Assembly: GCA_020638695.1 (NCBI GenBank)
Contig: JACKIB010000001.1
Location: 434,001 to 498,000 of the forward strand
Direction: 5' to 3'
Source of the DNA: Planctomycetota bacterium
GTDB lineage: Bacteria > Planctomycetota > UBA1135 > UBA2386
Length of the DNA: 64,000 bases
The translations under genes were made by a program, and so were the position numbers. The first letter of the stretch is position 1; every line of letters begins with the position of its first letter. The notes below the pieces were generated by a model. The model searched no databases and was not told the origin of the DNA. It saw only the letters and a program-made list of their open reading frames with translations. Shown piece after piece: positions 8,977 through 17,619 of this stretch.

Positions 8977-9300
8977 TGCCGTGAGTACTTGCTCGGGAAG
9001 TGCCGCGCTGCGGCGTCCCGCGGGGAGTGCCCTGGCGGCCCACGAATCACGCCGCACACCGGGAAATCGCCTCCCTCGTTCGCTGGATCCACCGCTGTCC
9101 GAAGCGGGTGGAGAGACCGACCCCAGGCGTGATCCGGCTCGTTTGGCGACTCCTCCGAGTCGCTGCGCGGCGCCATCCGCCCGGCAGCACCGGCCGAACC
9201 GATCCTGTCGGGGTCTCGGCACCGGCTGTCCGGTTTCCCCCTGGTCCGGTCATTTCAAGGTACCCTTGACCTGTTCACCTCAACCCCCCCTTTGCAGACC
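8977..9300. other. Divergent regulatory interval between protease and di-haem genes
   Basis: No gene is seen in these 324 bp. They separate two divergent secreted-protein genes and must contain both promoters. Two structural signals stand out: a perfect 7-bp stem with a 4-nt loop at 9146-9163, and a short dyad, TCAAG-GTACC-CTTGA, at 9255-9269, about 30 bp before the di-haem start. Confidence 0.55.
9146..9163. promoter_or_regulatory. Perfect hairpin in divergent intergenic region
   Basis: GCGACTC (9146-9152) and GAGTCGC (9157-9163) form a 7-bp perfect inverted repeat around CTCC. There is no following U-run, so it could be an operator or a transcript structure rather than a terminator. Its role is unknown. 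Confidence 0.4.
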
Positions 9301-11229
9301 ATGACCACCCCTTCGCTCGAGCACCTCGCGCTCGCCCTGCTGGGCATCGCCGGGTTCGGAACACTCGCTCCGGCGCAGTACGCCGAACGCGCCTCGCTTC
9401 CCGGGTCGGGTCGCCCCGACGTCGATTGTTCGGGACGTTCGATCAAGAACCCGCGGGTTCGTGCAGTGCACACCACCGACCCCAGCCAGCGCGGCGGAAC
9501 CGCCTACCTGTTCGACCGCGACCCGTTCCTCGCCTACCAGCTGGGCCGCAACTTGAACTTCCGCGAATTCCGCGACCGCGACGGCGTGTTCGACACGCAC
9601 ATCGGCCAGCTGATCGGACCGATGCCGGACAAGACCACCGCGAAGATCACCGGCAACAACCAACTGAGTTGCTCGGGATGCCACAACCTGCCACAGGGCA
9701 ACCCTGGCGGCGGCACCAACTTCCACAAGGACTCGGGCCTGGGCCGCAACGCGCCGCACTACTACGGCGCGGGCGTGATGGAGATGTTGGCGCTGCAGAT
9801 CCGCACGCAGATCCTGCGCCAGCTCGACACCAACGGCGACGGCTGGATCCATGCGCGTGAAGCGCGGCAAGCGTCGCGCCATCTGATGGTGCCGACCGGT
9901 GCCGGGCCATCGATCGACTTCGGCGATCCACGGCTCGACCGGGGCATGACCGGAACGCCACGGCTCAACAACATCTTCCGGGTGTGGTACGTCGACGGCA
10001 ACGGCCACCCGGTCACCGGGGCGACCGAGGTCGATGGATCGAAGACGGTCGGCTACAACTTCGCGATGGTGGTGTGGGGCTGGGGCCAGGGACCCGGGCG
10101 CAGTGCGCTCAACCCGACCAACCGGGTGTTCCTGTGGGACCCGTTCAAAGCGCACTCCGGCCTCGAGTCGCACGACCCGTCGACCGCCGACGATCCCGAC
10201 GGCGACGGGGTGAGCCGGCCGACCCTGGCCGGCGCGCTGCAGTTCCCGGCCACCCACCAACCTCCCGACCAGGGGAAGAACCTCGATCCGCTGGGGTTCA
10301 GCCGCGACGACCCCGACGGCGACGGCTACCTGAACGAGATCAGCGAGGGTGACCTCGACCTCGGTGAGTGGTTCATGCTCAACGCCCCGCGACCCGCGTT
10401 CGCCGGCACACGCCACGAGTACGACGTCGGCGTCTACGTGCTCCGCGAGCTCGGCTGTGCGCAGTGCCACGTCCCGTCGTGGAAGATCGAGGCGAAGAGC
10501 GGCAGCGGGCCGCACGCGTTCGCCGGCGACCGGCGCCTGTTCGACTACGAGACCAAGTGGAACGCGACGACGCAGCGGCTCGAGGGCGCGATTCGTCCGC
10601 TCTACCACCGCGTCGGCGCGAGCTATGTGCGACACCTCGGCTCGTTCGTGGTCGACGGCCTGTTCACCGACTTCCGCCACCACGACATGGGCGCCGACCT
10701 CGAGGAGACCGATCTCGGCGGCACCAAGAACCGACTGTGGCGCACGGCCCCGCTGTGGGGCGTCGGCTCGGGGTTCCCGTGGGGACACGACGGCCAGTCG
10801 CTGACCCTCGAGGACATCATCCGGCGCCACGGCGGCGAAGCCCAGGCATCGCGCAACAAGTGGCAGAACGCCCCGCCGTTCGTGCGCGCTTGGTTGATCA
10901 ACTGGCTGCGCAAACTGCAGTTGTTCGACATCGAGACGTTGCCGTGCGACGTCGACGGCGACGGCAAGATCGCCAACCACTTCCGGGTCGCCGGGATGGA
11001 CACCCAACAGGAGCGCTTCAACGCCGAGTGGCTGTTCCGCAATCCGGTGCAGATCCAGGGGCGGTTCCGCAACATCGACGGTCAGAAGATCTGGTCGTTC
11101 GCGGCGACCAACATCCCCTTGGCCTACGGACTCGACCTACCGCTGCGCCGCGACAGCGATCTGGATGGCTGGCCGGACGTGTGGGACCACGCTCCGTTCA
11201 CGGCGGGCTACAAGGACGGCGTGCGCTGA
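9301..11229 (+). CDS. Di-haem cytochrome-c-type oxidoreductase (DHOR family)
   Basis: The 642-residue exported protein has a signal peptide ending near 'TLAPAQ' and two c-type haem-binding motifs, CSGCH near 123 and CAQCH near 386. This is as in the putative thiol oxidoreductase/di-haem peroxidase (DHOR) family. An EF-hand loop 'DTNGDGWIHARE' near 176 and Asp-rich 'DPDGDG' loops suggest bound calcium. Between the haems is 'GTPRLNNIFRVWY', and near 458 is 'DFRHHDMG', a conserved His/Met-bearing stretch that may supply distal haem ligands (inference). Electron transfer in the periplasm is expected; the substrate is unknown. The second ATG (9301) is taken as the start rather than the TTG at 9292. 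The cytochrome maturation genes further along could serve such proteins. Confidence 0.82.
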   Translation: MTTPSLEHLALALLGIAGFGTLAPAQYAERASLPGSGRPDVDCSGRSIKNPRVRAVHTTDPSQRGGTAYLFDRDPFLAYQLGRNLNFREFRDRDGVFDTHIGQLIGPMPDKTTAKITGNNQLSCSGCHNLPQGNPGGGTNFHKDSGLGRNAPHYYGAGVMEMLALQIRTQILRQLDTNGDGWIHAREARQASRHLMVPTGAGPSIDFGDPRLDRGMTGTPRLNNIFRVWYVDGNGHPVTGATEVDGSKTVGYNFAMVVWGWGQGPGRSALNPTNRVFLWDPFKAHSGLESHDPSTADDPDGDGVSRPTLAGALQFPATHQPPDQGKNLDPLGFSRDDPDGDGYLNEISEGDLDLGEWFMLNAPRPAFAGTRHEYDVGVYVLRELGCAQCHVPSWKIEAKSGSGPHAFAGDRRLFDYETKWNATTQRLEGAIRPLYHRVGASYVRHLGSFVVDGLFTDFRHHDMGADLEETDLGGTKNRLWRTAPLWGVGSGFPWGHDGQSLTLEDIIRRHGGEAQASRNKWQNAPPFVRAWLINWLRKLQLFDIETLPCDVDGDGKIANHFRVAGMDTQQERFNAEWLFRNPVQIQGRFRNIDGQKIWSFAATNIPLAYGLDLPLRRDSDLDGWPDVWDHAPFTAGYKDGVR

Positions 11230-11284
11230 GTCGTGGCCGCGAGTATCCGGTGCCTGAGTCGATTGCGCGACCGCTCGGGTTCGC

Positions 11285-12373
11285 TCACCGCCCTGAACCG
11301 TCGCCCACGACCTCCAACAAGACCACCAGGAACCAGCCATCGCGGTCGGTGAACAAGCCGTCCGTTGCGACCCGAAAACCAGTCCCGGCGATCAGTTGGT
11401 CGAGCCGATTCGGGTCGTACTTGTGCGAGTTCTCGGTGTGGATCGCCTCCCCGGCGCGGAACGTGAACACCTGCCCGTCGACGCCGATGTGCTGGGCGCG
11501 CTGACTCACCAGGTAGCTCTCGATCCGGTTGCACCGCGCGTCGTAGCGGGGCACGAACGAGAAGGCCTCCGGATCGACCTCCGCGCCGAGTTCGCGCCGC
11601 ATGCGGACCAGCAGGTTGCGGTTGAACGCCGCGGTGACGCCCGCCACGTCGTCGTACGCGGCCAGCACGTCTGCCTCGCGCTTGTGCCGCAGCGGCTGCG
11701 GCACCGGCACCGCGGGGAACGGGTCGATCCCGAGCACCATCCGCCCGCCCGCACCACACAACTCCGCGGCCCGGCGCAGGAACACCTGCGCGGCCTCGGC
11801 CGTGAAGTTGCCCAGCGTGGAGCCGGGGAAGAACACCACCGTGCGGCTGCTCGGCTGCGGCTCCGCCGGTGGGCGGAACGCGCTGGAGAAGTCGGCGTGG
11901 TGCGGCTGCACGAGCAGGTCGGGGTACGCCTCGGCCACCGACCGTGCCTGATGCTCGAGCAACTCCGCACTGATGTCGATCGGCACGTAGCTGCTCGGTG
12001 CCCGCAGCGCGTCGAGCAACAGCCTCGTCTTCACGCCGCTGCCACTGCCGAACTCGATCAGGCGAACCCCCGAGCCGAGTCGCGCGGCGATCTCGCCCGC
12101 ACGCTGCTGCAGGATCGAGAGCTCGGTGCGCGTCGGGTAGTACTCGTCGAGCGTCGTGATCCGCTCGAACAGCATCGAGCCGACGGAATCGTAGAAGAAG
12201 CGCGAAGGGATCGACTTGTTCGGTAGTGCCAGCCCGCGCAGCACCGCGTCGCGGAACGACTCTACCGGCTGTTGCAGCCCGCGACTCATCGGCAGCAAGT
12301 TGGCCGGTCGATCGACCGGCCCCCGCTCGCACTCGCCGCAGGAGTGCGGCGCAAAGTCCTCGCCGTCGGCCAC
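11285..12373 (-). CDS. egtD: L-histidine N(alpha)-methyltransferase-like protein (EgtD family)
   Basis: The 362-residue protein matches EgtD-type SAM methyltransferases (formerly DUF2260): 'SIPSRFFYDSVGSMLFERIT' followed by 'YYPTRTE', the SAM-binding 'LIEFGSGSGVKTRLLLDA', 'YVPIDISAELL', 'FFPGSTLGNF', and the late 'TENSHKY' and 'WFLVVLLEV' segments. EgtD trimethylates histidine to hercynine, the first step of ergothioneine synthesis. No egtB partner is seen nearby. A GTG at 12373 is chosen because a strong GGAGGAG sequence precedes it by about 8 nt, at the end of the upstream gene whose stop is only 4 nt away. An internal ATG at 12289 is a weaker alternative that would still include the core. 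Confidence 0.85.
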   Translation of the reverse strand: MADGEDFAPHSCGECERGPVDRPANLLPMSRGLQQPVESFRDAVLRGLALPNKSIPSRFFYDSVGSMLFERITTLDEYYPTRTELSILQQRAGEIAARLGSGVRLIEFGSGSGVKTRLLLDALRAPSSYVPIDISAELLEHQARSVAEAYPDLLVQPHHADFSSAFRPPAEPQPSSRTVVFFPGSTLGNFTAEAAQVFLRRAAELCGAGGRMVLGIDPFPAVPVPQPLRHKREADVLAAYDDVAGVTAAFNRNLLVRMRRELGAEVDPEAFSFVPRYDARCNRIESYLVSQRAQHIGVDGQVFTFRAGEAIHTENSHKYDPNRLDQLIAGTGFRVATDGLFTDRDGWFLVVLLEVVGDGSGR

Positions 12374-12377
12374 TGTC

Positions 12378-12716
12378 CTACTCCTCCTCGCCTCGATGCT
12401 CCGCGTCGGAATCCGCTGCGGATTCCGCACCGGACTCCACCACCCACTCGATCGACCACCGCCCGTCGCGCTGCAGCAGATCGAGATACACGTCCAGATC
12501 CAGCTCCTCCGGCCACCCTGCGATCACGTCCTCGAGCAGCGAGTCCGCGTGGTCCATGACCACCTCGCCATCCGCCGGATTGGCCACCGGGAGCGCACCG
12601 TGCAGCCGAGACGGCACCAGGCACCCCCGACGCCGGTTGAAGCGCCGCTGCACCGCGTCCTCGATCTGTTCGACCAGAGTCGCGGCGAGGGCGCGGCTGT
12701 CGGCCGTGCGCTCCAT
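12378..12716 (-). CDS. Small protein of unknown function upstream of egtD
   Basis: This 112-residue, acidic protein has no recognised family. It begins 'MERTADSRALAATLVEQIED', contains an arginine cluster (RRFNRRRG) and ends in a Glu/Asp-rich tail. The middle part, 'ELDLDVYLDLLQRDGRWSIE', could form a short alpha/beta fold. The stop codon lies 4 nt before the egtD GTG, and its last codons carry the GGAGG ribosome-binding site for egtD, so the two genes are very likely cotranscribed and coupled. The open frame continues upstream, but the ATG at 12716 fits the reduced coding character beyond it. Confidence 0.6.
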   Translation of the reverse strand: MERTADSRALAATLVEQIEDAVQRRFNRRRGCLVPSRLHGALPVANPADGEVVMDHADSLLEDVIAGWPEELDLDVYLDLLQRDGRWSIEWVVESGAESAADSDAEHRGEEE

Positions 12717-12823
12717 CGTCGGTATTGAACCACACTCGAGGGGTTTTCCAACCCGCCCCCGGGCGCGTCGGACCGCACGGCGGATGCCCCACCGCACGTG
12801 GTCCACCGGTCCATCGTCCAGTT

Positions 12824-12900
<77 letters not shown>

Positions 12901-13126
12901 CCGGCCAGGATGCTAGTGCCCCTCGTCTGAAGTTCGCAGCAAATGTGACTGCGTCAGTCGATTCGCGCGCAAGGCGCTGCGACGACAAGGCGTGTCGAGG
13001 GACGAACTGTGGTGCCGCGCCACCGCGAGCAGGCCGTTGCGATGCACCCGGCGGTTCGCTCCGCGCTCCGCGCCACGCTCGCGGTCCTTGCGCCCCGGGG
13101 CACGACGCGGTAGCCATGCGCCGACC

Positions 13127-13888
13127 ATGCGCCACGTAACTCCGCTCGCCCTCGCCGCCGGCATCCTCGGCTCCGTGCTCGCCGTAGACCGCACCGAACC
13201 GCCCGCTCCTCGCCAGGACAAGCCGCAGGCGCCCCCTCCGGTGACGCGCGCGTTCATCGACGGCAACGGTCCCGGGTGGCGCGGCCTCGGCGCGGCCGAC
13301 TTCGCCGCAGTCAACTGCCCCGCGGAGACGTTCACGTTCGACCGCGACGTCGTGCACTGCACCGGCAAACCGGTCGGCGTGTTGCGCACCAAGAAGGAGC
13401 TGAAGAACTTCGAACTCACACTGCAGTGGCGGCACCTGAAGTCGGCCGGCAACTCGGGCGTGTTCGTCTGGGCGACACCCCAGTCGATCCGCGCGCTCGA
13501 GCAGGGCAAGGGCCGACTGCCACACGGCATCGAAGTGCAGGTGCTCGACCACGGCTACACCGAGTTGTACCGCCGTCAGCAACGCAAGGAGCCCGACTGG
13601 TTCACCACGCACGGCGACGTGTTCCCGGTCGGCAGCACCACCATGCAGCCATTCCCGCCCACCGCCCCGAACGGTCGCCGCAGCTTCCCCAGCAAGAACC
13701 TCAGCCGCGGTGTGGGGCAGTGGAATCACTACTACATCCGCGCGGTGAACGGCGAGGTGCGGCTGTGGGTCAACGGAGAGGAAGTGTCCGGCGGCACCGC
13801 CTGCCGACCGGCGGCGGGGTATCTTTGCCTCGAGTCCGAAGGGTCGCCGGTCGAGTTCCGCAGCCTGCGAATCCGTGAGCTTCCCTGA
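13127..13888 (+). CDS. Secreted DUF1080 (3-keto-disaccharide hydrolase-like) protein
   Basis: The 253-residue protein has a signal peptide ('HVTPLALAAGILGSVLA') followed by a proline-rich linker and one DUF1080 domain. Its hallmark strands are 'VLRTKKELKNFELTLQWRH', 'SAGNSGVFVWA', 'LPHGIEVQVLDHGY' and 'WNHYYIRAVNGEVRLWVNGEEV', ending in 'YLCLESEGSPVEFRSLRIRE'. Carbohydrate binding or hydrolysis outside the cytoplasm is the family expectation; the substrate is unknown. It is single-domain, unlike the tandem-domain protein at 808-2073, and only distantly similar to it. The ATG at 13127 begins the signal peptide. An ECF sigma factor gene follows 33 bp downstream on the same strand. Confidence 0.87.
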   Translation: MRHVTPLALAAGILGSVLAVDRTEPPAPRQDKPQAPPPVTRAFIDGNGPGWRGLGAADFAAVNCPAETFTFDRDVVHCTGKPVGVLRTKKELKNFELTLQWRHLKSAGNSGVFVWATPQSIRALEQGKGRLPHGIEVQVLDHGYTELYRRQQRKEPDWFTTHGDVFPVGSTTMQPFPPTAPNGRRSFPSKNLSRGVGQWNHYYIRAVNGEVRLWVNGEEVSGGTACRPAAGYLCLESEGSPVEFRSLRIRELP

Positions 13889-13921
13889 CCTCATCGACCC
13901 GGCACCGGACTCCAGACACCC

Positions 13922-14566
13922 ATGTCCGCGGACGGCTCGGAAACGCTCGATCTGCTGCAACGGTGGCAGGCCGGCGATCGCGCGGCGCTCGACGCGCTGA
14001 TCCAACGCGACTTGCCGTGGATTCGCGCGCGGGTACACCATCGCTTGGGCGCGCTGCTGCGGGCCCGCGGGGAGACCGAGGACTACGTTCAGGAGGCGAT
14101 GCTCGAGGTCCTGAAGTACGGGCCGAAGTTCGCCTCCGAGTCCCTGCACCGCTTCCGCGCCCTGCTGGCACGCATCATCGAGAACATGCTGCGCGACCGG
14201 AACGATTGGTACCGCGCCAAACGGCGCACCCTCAGCCGCGAGCAACCGCTGCCGAGCGACAGCATCCTCGATCTCGATCGGCCGGAGCGCTCGGTGACCC
14301 GTCCCAGCGTCGACGCCGGCCGACGGGAGACGGAGTCGCTGGTGCGCCTGGCTCTGGAGCTGCTCGAGCCCGACGACCGCAAGGTCTTGCTGCTGCGCCA
14401 GTGGGACGAGCTGTCGTTTCCGGAGATCGCCACGCAGATGGGGATCGCGCCGGATGCGGTGCGCATGCGATTCCGCCGCGCCTTGCCGAAGCTGGCCCAG
14501 AAGGTCGCCGCGCTGCGCCTCGGCCAGGGTATCGACGACGAAGCGGGTACCGAGCCCGACGCGTAG
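13922..14566 (+). CDS. ECF-type RNA polymerase sigma factor
   Basis: The 214-residue protein has a sigma-70 region 2 (about 10-95: 'WQAGDRAALDALIQRDLPWI', 'ETEDYVQEAMLEVLKYGP', 'RFRALLARIIENMLRDR') and a region 4 helix-turn-helix (about 145-195: 'LLEPDDRKVLLLRQWDELSF', 'EIATQMGIAPDAVRMRFRRA'). It belongs to ECF sigma factors with no obvious anti-sigma partner. The adjacent downstream gene encodes a Ser/Thr kinase, an arrangement frequent in planctomycetes, where the kinase may control the sigma factor (inference). The N-terminal ATG at 13922 gives the usual length. Confidence 0.92.
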   Translation: MSADGSETLDLLQRWQAGDRAALDALIQRDLPWIRARVHHRLGALLRARGETEDYVQEAMLEVLKYGPKFASESLHRFRALLARIIENMLRDRNDWYRAKRRTLSREQPLPSDSILDLDRPERSVTRPSVDAGRRETESLVRLALELLEPDDRKVLLLRQWDELSFPEIATQMGIAPDAVRMRFRRALPKLAQKVAALRLGQGIDDEAGTEPDA

Positions 14567-14633
14567 CCCCGGGGCCGCCCGTAGAGCCCCGAGCTGGCAC
14601 CCGGTCCGCACGATCGAGCGCCCGGGCTCGGGT

Positions 14634-16673
14634 ATGCTGCACGGCATCGTGGCCGACGATCCGACCGACGACAACGGACTCAAGCGCCTGGAGCGCGCCA
14701 TCGACGTGTGGCTCGACCTGCACGACGGAACCGACCGCGCGGGGCGGGATGAAGTGCTGGAGCGTCATCCGGACCTGCGCGAACTGCTCGACCCACTGCT
14801 CACCGAAGCGGACGAGGCCCCGGCTGCCGACTTCGCGGACGCCGAGCCCGCACCCGGGCAGATGCTCGGCGAGTTTCGCCTGCTGCACCGGATCGGAGGT
14901 GGCGGCATGGGTGAGGTGTTCGAGGCCCTGCAGCCGGGACTCGATCGGCGCGTCGCGCTCAAGTTGCTGCGTCGCGACATGCTGCCGAACCCGCGGTCGA
15001 TCGCCCGCTTCCGCCGCGAAGCGCTGACCATCGCCCGCCTCGAGCACCCTGGGATCGTGCGCGTGCACGCCGTCGGCGAACACCACGGGCAACCGTGGTT
15101 CGCGATGGAGCTGATCGACGGCCAGCCGCTCGACCACCACGCGGACTCGCTTCGCACCACGGACCGCGACGAGTTTCTGCCGGCGATCGTGCGCTTGATG
15201 CTCGCGGTGTGCGAAGCGCTCGGCCACGCCCACGCGCACGGGGTGGTGCATCGCGACATCAAGCCGCCCAACATCCTGGTGCGGCGTGACGGGACTCCGG
15301 TGCTTACCGACTTCGGGTTGGCGCGCGAACTGGGTCTGCCCTCCCTCACCCAGACCGGCGAGTTCGCCGGGACCCCGTACTACACTTCCCCAGAACAGGT
15401 GCGCGGCGATCCACAGGAGCTGGGTCCACACAGCGACGTGTTCTCCGTCGGGGTGACGCTGTACGAGGTGCTGACCCGACGACGCCCGTTCGAAGGCGAC
15501 TCGTCCCAGGCGGTGCTGCAGCAGATCCTGCACGTCGACCCGCGGCCGCCCGAGGCGCTGGTTCCGGCGATGCCGCGCGATCTGGCGAGCGTGGTGCTGA
15601 AGGCCTTGGAGAAGGAGCCCCGGCGCCGCTACGCGGACGCCGACCAGATGGCCGACGACCTGCGTCGGTTCCTGCGCCACCAACCGGTGCTGGCCCATCG
15701 CGCAGGGCGCTTGTCCCGCGTGGTGCGCTGGGTCCGGCGCGATCGGCTGCGGCTGTCGGTGACTGCGCTGCTACTCGGCACGACCACCGCGCTCTTGGGG
15801 CTCGGCGGCTACGTCTGGCTGACCGGACCGGCTCTACTCGCCGGCCAGCGGGCGCTCACCCTGGAGCAGGCCGACACCGCGATGCTCGACGCCGCGATCA
15901 TCGGCCTCGATCCGGGCACGTTCCGCACGCACCAGCAGCGCAAACCCGAGGCGGTCGACGTGATGCTCGCCCACAGTCCGCGCGACCCGCTGATGGTCTG
16001 TCAGGCGGCCCAGTTCTACCTGAGCCGCGGGCGCAAGACCGATCCCCACGGCGCGGCGCGCCGCTGCCTTCGGGTGCTCGACTCCACGCCACCCGAACTG
16101 CGCGACCGCCCGGCGCTACTGCGCGTCCGCGAGGAGGCTCTGCGGCAACTCGGCGATATCGCGGCGGCGGACGCGTTGATGCCGCGCAGCCGGGTCCTGA
16201 CCGGCGCCCTCGAGCACCACCTCGAATCGAACGCGCTGTTGCTGGCCCAAGTCACCGGGACCGCCGAGGAGGGCAGGTCGGAGAAGGCGCTGCTCCACGC
16301 CCAGACCGCGGTAGCATTGGCTCAACCGCCGCGCGCCGCGTACTTCTTGCAGCTCAAGCGCGCCGCGCTGCTGGCCCACAATCGGCCAGTCGAGCTGATC
16401 GCTGCCGACGCCCTGGCGCGCCACTGGCCCAGCAGCGTCACCAGCTGGGTGCACAAGGCGATGTCGTGGCAGGGGGTCGACGACGCGGTCTGTCAGGAAG
16501 CGTGCCGGCACTGCCTCGAGCTGCGACCGGACAACTATCTAGGGCTGACGATCCTGATCGAACTCGCCAAGCAGCGCGGCGATTCGGAATCCGCGCAGCG
16601 CTACGAGCGGCGCTTCGCGGAACTGTACTCGGGCCGGCGGAGACTCGACTTCCGCGAGAAGAAGCACCGGTAG
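14634..16673 (+). CDS. Membrane-anchored Ser/Thr protein kinase
   Basis: The 679-residue protein has a short N-terminal region of helical character (about 20-75), typical of ECF-linked kinases. The kinase domain runs from about 85 to 350: glycine loop 'RIGGGGMGEVFEA', Lys in 'VALKLLRRD', catalytic loop 'HRDIKPPNIL' near 205, DFG near 225, and 'GTPYYTSPEQVRG'. All catalytic residues are present. One TM helix follows near 375-395, then an alpha-helical TPR-like C-terminal region of about 270 residues that would lie outside the cytoplasm. The start is uncertain. The ATG at 14634 overlaps a TATGCT box (14633-14638) that looks like a -10 element, so the GTG at 14649 could be the true start of a nearly leaderless message. 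Confidence 0.9.
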   Translation: MLHGIVADDPTDDNGLKRLERAIDVWLDLHDGTDRAGRDEVLERHPDLRELLDPLLTEADEAPAADFADAEPAPGQMLGEFRLLHRIGGGGMGEVFEALQPGLDRRVALKLLRRDMLPNPRSIARFRREALTIARLEHPGIVRVHAVGEHHGQPWFAMELIDGQPLDHHADSLRTTDRDEFLPAIVRLMLAVCEALGHAHAHGVVHRDIKPPNILVRRDGTPVLTDFGLARELGLPSLTQTGEFAGTPYYTSPEQVRGDPQELGPHSDVFSVGVTLYEVLTRRRPFEGDSSQAVLQQILHVDPRPPEALVPAMPRDLASVVLKALEKEPRRRYADADQMADDLRRFLRHQPVLAHRAGRLSRVVRWVRRDRLRLSVTALLLGTTTALLGLGGYVWLTGPALLAGQRALTLEQADTAMLDAAIIGLDPGTFRTHQQRKPEAVDVMLAHSPRDPLMVCQAAQFYLSRGRKTDPHGAARRCLRVLDSTPPELRDRPALLRVREEALRQLGDIAAADALMPRSRVLTGALEHHLESNALLLAQVTGTAEEGRSEKALLHAQTAVALAQPPRAAYFLQLKRAALLAHNRPVELIAADALARHWPSSVTSWVHKAMSWQGVDDAVCQEACRHCLELRPDNYLGLTILIELAKQRGDSESAQRYERRFAELYSGRRRLDFREKKHR

Positions 16674-16694
16674 TCCGGGCTGGCCCCGCCGCGA

Positions 16695-17414
16695 TCAGTC
16701 GGCGCCAGGCGCGTCCTTGCTGCGCACCAGCCCGGCGAGCAGCGAGCCGACGAGGCCCCCCGCGAGAACGGTGAACACCGGCCACAGCGAGATCTGCGGG
16801 ACCGACAGGAACATCACCCGGTCGAACCCCTCCTTGGCCGGCACGCCCGGCGGCAGCTTCACGTAGTGAACCTTCCAATCCTGGTTCACCGCGAGGTAGG
16901 TCACCACGATCACCGGGATGCGCACGAACAACCCGTACACCAGCAGGGTCGCCGCCAGCCGCGGCCAGGCGATCAGCCCGATCACCAGCCCCGCGCCGAG
17001 CGCAGCCAGCACGTACTGCAGGCCCGTGGGATCGCGGAGCGGCACCGCCTTCGGGTCGGGCAATTGAACCAGCTCCATCTTCCAGAACAGAATACAGAGC
17101 CCTACGGTCACGCCGAGACCGACCAGGAACCCGACGATCGCCCGCAACAGCGACGGGCTTCCGTAGCTGCGGCGGATCCGCCAGGCGAAGTAGATGCCGA
17201 ACAGCGGGATGAGGAACGACACACCGAACTTTCCGATCGGCACTGGCGTCCCGTCCGGCAGGTTGTCCCCCATTCCGGGGCCGAACCAAAACGGGTCCCA
17301 CCCCTTCAGCTCGCCCACCACGCGGACGACCGTGACGACCAAGGACAGGATCGCCGGGATCAGGACCAGCGACAGGATTCCAGGGCGCGACGGCGCGCTT
17401 GCGTTCTCCGACAT
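16695..17414 (-). CDS. Polytopic membrane protein of unknown function
   Basis: The 239-residue protein has five to six predicted membrane helices: 'ILSLVLIPAILSLVVTVVRV', 'FGVSFLIPLFGIYFAW', 'AIVGFLVGLGVTVGLCILF', 'YVLAALGAGLVIGLIAW', 'LLVYGLFVRIPVIVVTYLAV' and 'LWPVFTVLAGGLVGSLLAGL'. A 'WKVHYVKLPPGVPAKEGFDR' loop links the last two helices. I do not recognise the family. It converges with the Ser/Thr kinase gene (21 bp gap) and so is not in its operon. A TACGTT box lies 7 bp upstream of the ATG, which may indicate a very short 5' leader. Confidence 0.75.
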   Translation of the reverse strand: MSENASAPSRPGILSLVLIPAILSLVVTVVRVVGELKGWDPFWFGPGMGDNLPDGTPVPIGKFGVSFLIPLFGIYFAWRIRRSYGSPSLLRAIVGFLVGLGVTVGLCILFWKMELVQLPDPKAVPLRDPTGLQYVLAALGAGLVIGLIAWPRLAATLLVYGLFVRIPVIVVTYLAVNQDWKVHYVKLPPGVPAKEGFDRVMFLSVPQISLWPVFTVLAGGLVGSLLAGLVRSKDAPGAD

Positions 17415-17448
17415 GGTGGGGAACGTAGCGGCCGGTCGAGGCCGTACA

Positions 17449-17619
17449 CTAGTCTTTCTTGGTCACTGGCGCGGGCTCCCGCCCAGGTTGCGCCTTCGGG
17501 GGCAACTGCCAGGCCGCCGCGCCCACTCCACCGTCACTTGCATCGAACGGCACCGTCTCGCCGGCAGGCGCACGGTCGGTGCAGGGGAACAGCCAGATGT
17601 CGTCGCGCCGCTGCCGCAC
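17449..17619 (-). other. Possible small ORF or gene remnant (about 56 codons, GTG start)
   Basis: The minus-strand frame from a GTG at 17619 to TAG at 17449 encodes about 56 residues, including 'RRDDIWLFPCTDRAPAGE' and a Lys/Asp end. The frame is open a further 78 bp upstream to a TGA. Beyond that, protein-like sequence seems to continue in another frame ('GFRLRFVPRLRTVTQ'), as expected of a frameshifted gene remnant. It ends 34 bp upstream of the membrane-protein start at 17414. I cannot assign a family, and it may be noncoding. Confidence 0.25.

Noticed and set aside
9280..11007. A 575-codon open frame on the minus strand across the di-haem gene
   Set aside because: It is antisense to a gene with two CxxCH motifs and has an Ala/Val/Arg/His-rich composition typical of the complement of high-GC coding DNA.
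12720..12823. Stem GGTT-TTCC-AACC downstream of the tRNA as a terminator
   Set aside because: The stem is only 4 bp with no U-run on the tRNA strand; not enough to call.
13016..13126. A longer N-terminus for the DUF1080 protein starting near 12992
   Set aside because: The added residues are Arg/Pro-rich, and a good signal peptide begins at the ATG at 13127.
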